NCBI GenBank assembly: GCA_022266195.1
Contig: WHVY01000001.1
Coordinates: 2,232,001 to 2,296,000, forward strand
Direction: 5' to 3'
DNA: 64,000 nucleotides
Source of the DNA: Tetranychus cinnabarinus
Lineage: Eukaryota; Arthropoda; Arachnida; Trombidiformes; Tetranychidae
Of this stretch, positions 60,970 through 64,000 are shown one piece after another (the first letter of the stretch is position 1; the number at the start of each line of letters is the position of its first letter). The position numbers were made by a program, and so were the translations under genes. The notes under the pieces are model-generated. The model was given only the letters and a program-made list of their open reading frames with translations, was not told the DNA's origin and searched no databases.

Positions 60970-61241
60970 ATGGATCTTCGGGTAAGTCAATTTAATATAT
61001 CAAATGATTCGTGGTTCACATTCGAAGACACAATTTTTATTCTTTCACTTATTATCAGGTTAAATCACTTGTTATCCTAATCGCCATCTTCTTACTGGTC
61101 ATTCCAAAGTCAACCGACGGAATCTTCTATCGCCATTACTACCGTTACCCATATTACAGCTATTATCCATATTATGGTTATTACAATAATCCAAGACTTT
61201 ATGGACTCTATCGTTCCCCATATTATGGATATTATGGTTGA
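60970..61241 (+). CDS. Small secreted Tyr/Gly-rich protein, 64 aa, with a 12-nt first coding exon
   Basis: Exon 1, 60970..60981, encodes only MDLR and ends at CGG|GTAAGT; exon 2, 61059..61241, follows acceptor TTATCAG|GTT. Joined in phase they give a textbook signal peptide (VKSLVILIAIFLLVIPKSTDG) and a mature part of about 40 residues of Tyr/Pro/Gly/Arg repeats (YRYPYYSYYPYYGYY, SPYYGYYG). Splicing a tiny start exon onto the signal peptide is typical of arthropod cuticle, silk and shell-type secreted proteins. Likely extracellular matrix/cuticle or silk-related, by composition only. Without the splice, exon 2 would extend in frame upstream but lose a clean signal peptide. Confidence 0.75.
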
Positions 61242-62171
61242 CAAAGATCAAGTGGCCCTTATTTCGTGAAATTTTTTATCCAAAGGCTTGATAATCAATA
61301 ATGAATAATGATCAATCATCTTAATTTAATAATTCATACAGCTCATAAAAACACGGATAGTTCAAAAGATGTTTGTTACCTTTTGTTACCTCTTTGCTGC
61401 ACATATTGTTAACAAAACTGTAAGTTCATAATTTACTTTTAATCACTGTCAATAAAACAATCTTCAAACATAAAATATAAAAAATTGTCTTTATGTGTCT
61501 TACTTTCCGGTTGCAGACATCTTTGTATTCAAAAAGTTATAATTGTAATGATTTATCCAGTTTCTATCTAATCAAAGGTTTGATTGAACAAAACCCTGAA
61601 ATTATTTCATTTGTTTGGATCAATGATTGAGATAATTTTAAGCTTATCCATGTGCAAATCATTTTATTTTCAGCTGATCTTTAAAAGATCAATAATGATA
61701 GAAACATTTTTTTCGTAATTTCATATCAGGATCAGTATTTTATTAATATAATCTTAATTCCTCGAAATAACTGGAGGTGGAGATGCACTCAGAGGTTACT
61801 TTTTCCATTGAAATTAATGCAGAAAATCTTACAAAATTGAAGGTTGAAATAATTGTTAATACCGATCTTCATTTGATCTATTGGTCTATCAAAAGATCCC
61901 GTTCAATGGGAAGGCTTAACTGATGACAATGTTGACTTAATCACAGATTATCCAGTGGTCTGTACTGATACCCAGATAACCTTTAAGGTAATTGGGTGAG
62001 GGATTAAGATTACTTGTAAGATATTGCTATAAAAACAATTGAGGCCACTATTGGGTCGACCAGAGTCGAATCGTCTACTGTTAAGTGTTCATCGCTAGGA
62101 TCAAAATCGATTCAATAGATTTACCAGTTCCATTATTTTTGTAGAAGTTAAACAATCAAAACAAATCTGAA
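61242..62171. other. Intergenic
   Basis: AT-rich sequence without supported features; AATAAA-type signals for the upstream gene occur near 61452. Promoter of the transporter gene at the right end. Confidence 0.5.
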
Positions 62172-63834
62172 ATGTCAGAAAAAATTAAATTTCTCCTTTT
62201 CTATTTAAATTTAATGAAATTTGATTTCTGTGTGGTCATTCTTGCCCTTGCTGGAATGATGCAAGGCATAGCTGTGACACAGTTAATGGAGGATAAAATG
62301 TGCCTAAACCATCTTAAACTGGATGAACAATTTTGTTCAAATTTTACATCTTTTCCCGATTCAGATGGAACCCAGGCGATACTGCAAGCCACCAATACAT
62401 TTAAAAACTGGCAATTCTTAATTGGCAGTATACCGTCTCTGGTCATGTCAGTTTTTGTTGGCTATTGGCTGGGAAATTATCCAAAATATTTCAAGCCATT
62501 CATTATTTTAGCCTTTTGTGGAGCCATTCTTCAAACTTCACTGACGCTGGTCAATCTGTTTGTATTCACTGCTCGTAAGTATCATATAAAGATATGAATT
62601 TCATCTCCCTCTGTCAGCATGCATTTGATCAGAGCTTCTTCCGAATCTTTTATCCATCAGCTTGGTGGGCTTTACTTTTTTCTGGTGTACCCTCTTCATT
62701 AAGTGGTGGTGTATTTTTGGTATTCAGTGCTGTTTACACTTCCATTTCATGGGGTACTCCACCTCATCTGGTAATCGTACGCTTTTCCGTGATCGAGCTT
62801 TTTGTCAAAATTGGTAAGAATTGGATTAACTGTTGATCAATTTTGTTAGTAATTTTTACCATTCCATTTCTTCGTTTACAGCTATGCTTGGCTCTAGTTT
62901 TTTGGGTGGTCACATTCTTGCTCAAGACCCATGGATATCTGGTCAGCGTAAAAATTTTGCTGGGGTTTTTATAGTTGGTTTGTCAATGCACTTGTTTGGA
63001 TTGGTTTATACCATTTTGATGAAACCAGCATTTGTTTACGAAAAAAACGTTGAAAAGGAGAAAGCATCTTTCATTCAAGTCATCACCGATGTTTTCCGTA
63101 TCTCTAGAGCTAAAGAGTGTGCTTTATTGTTTTTAAAGAAAAGACCAGATTCGGGTAGATTAAGATTGATTTTGTTGGTGACTTCAGGTGCAATTTGTAA
63201 TGCGGCACTTGGCAGTGAAGACGGTATTGCCTATCAGTTTGCTCAACGTGTTTATGGACTCACAGAAGAAGCATATACGTCAATGTTGACACTTGTTTAT
63301 ATACCACCAACCATTGCAACCGTTATTGGGCCATCAATTTTGAAATTTTTAGGCTTATCTGATTCAAGCATTGCTATATTTGGATGTTTATCATTGGCGG
63401 CTTTTTTTGCCATCAGAGGAATTTTCTTGACCATTCGAGGTTACATTGCTGGATACGTTATTGGTTCATGTGGACGAATCTCCAGTGTAGCTATTCGTAG
63501 TCTCATAGTTTCTACAGTTGATTCAGCTGAATCGGCTCAAATTTTTACTCTATCAACAGCTCTTGAAACCTTCATTGGGTTAGGTGGTACTTTCCTGTAT
63601 ACTTCAATATTTAGCTTGACAATAGCTCATCAACCTGGAGCTGTATTTCTTTTGGTAGCCACAATCATATTATATCCGCTTTTGGTAAGCTGTTGGATAA
63701 GATTTGGACAAAGAAAAGGCGACAAGGAGATAGATGAAAAAGCCAACGTTGAGGTCGCAATGCACAAAGGCGACAAGTTAGATGACAAAGCCAAAGTTGA
63801 GGTTGCAATGCAAAATGAGGAACAAAAATTATAA
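62172..63834 (+). CDS. SLC46-like (proton-coupled folate transporter family) MFS transporter, 502 aa
   Basis: Exons 62172..62574, 62661..62813 and 62882..63834. For exon 2 the acceptor ATCCATCAG|CT (62660) is chosen because it alone keeps phase; the nearer CTGTCAG at 62617 would give a premature stop. About 11-12 TM segments. An extracellular loop after TM1 carries Cys and N-glycosylation sites, as in SLC46. TM4 has the SLSGG motif and a further loop GTPPHLV. The family moves folates, haem-related or other organic solutes with protons; the substrate here is unknown. The cytoplasmic C-tail has a tandem repeat, KGDK-EIDEKANVEVAM then KGDK-LDDKAKVEVAM. AATAAA follows at 63879. Confidence 0.8.
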
Positions 63835-63878
63835 TTTGTACAGTCACGTTGTTGAATTAAATTCACAAAAATTTTGTA

Positions 63879-63884
63879 AATAAA
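63879..63884 (+). terminator. Polyadenylation signal AATAAA of the SLC46-like gene
   Basis: AATAAA lies 45 bp after the stop codon, followed by T/GT-rich sequence (AGTGTTTCAG). The remaining 116 bp to the window end show nothing else. Confidence 0.55.
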
Positions 63885-64000
63885 AGTGTTTCAGTTCCAA
63901 TTTTCTTGAATTATTGACCTATTAAAAAATTAATTTTACACATTTGAACACATAAATGTTTAATTAGACTCACAATAATTAATGCTGAAAATGCAAAACT

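Noticed and set aside
62594..62660. Open stretch before SLC46-like exon 2 as coding
   Set aside because: Joining at the 62617 acceptor leaves the reading phase wrong by one base and gives a TGA at once; the 62660 acceptor restores phase across all three exons.
1..64000. CRISPR arrays, bacterial operons, riboswitches, rRNA and complete tRNA genes
   Set aside because: None seen; the window is intron-rich animal DNA, and no cloverleaf with both A and B boxes was found.

Overview
This is eukaryotic nuclear DNA: AT-rich, with spliced genes (GT-AG introns from about 70 bp to 2.5 kb), AATAAA signals and animal gene families. The mix (an HECTD1 orthologue, an ITP/CHH-type neurohormone, a gustatory-receptor-like protein, an SLC46-type transporter, and compact spacing) points to an arthropod. 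A spider mite such as Tetranychus is the best guess, but that is inference from content, not a match I could run.

Layout. 0-5 kb: an intronless Cys-rich orphan ORF between two 41-bp direct repeats, then a tandem pair of tiny secreted-peptide genes whose signal peptides and flanks are conserved while the mature parts differ. 5.8-7.9 kb: a two-exon seven-TM receptor-like gene. 8.4-17.8 kb (minus): HECTD1, seven coding exons, 2575 aa. 19.9-23.6 kb: one copy of a 208-bp dispersed repeat, a damaged membrane-protein gene (EB-type module, TM, PPPSY tail) and an ITP/CHH-like neurohormone gene (both minus). 24.3-26.7 kb (plus): LMBRD2.

27.5-34.8 kb is the most rearranged part: the second 208-bp repeat; two copies of a 1.8-kb pyrimidine-rich promoter/5'-UTR-like block; a lone, frameshifted last exon of a Wnt gene (minus) between them; and a 475-bp long-inverted-repeat transposon with a perfect 9-bp target duplication, as in Mutator-like elements. 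37.6-40.7 kb: a phospho-rich protein with two basic-hydrophobic patches, whose 5' UTR probably begins in the duplicated block. 42-51 kb: a core-1 galactosyltransferase/Cosmc relative lacking the DDD motif (minus), a four-TM protein, a secreted protein and PNKP (minus). 51.9-63.8 kb (plus): AGMO in eight exons, an unrecognised four-exon gene with weak galectin-like character, a 64-aa secreted Tyr/Gly-rich protein with a 12-nt first coding exon, and an SLC46-like transporter.

The genes do not form one pathway; they are independent single genes. All exon-intron models were built by hand from splice consensus, reading phase and protein-family fit, without transcript data. No multi-gene undescribed system was found. 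The most distinctive items are the young foldback element, the promoter duplication flanking an orphan Wnt exon, the diverged tandem peptide genes, and the repeat-flanked orphan ORF.
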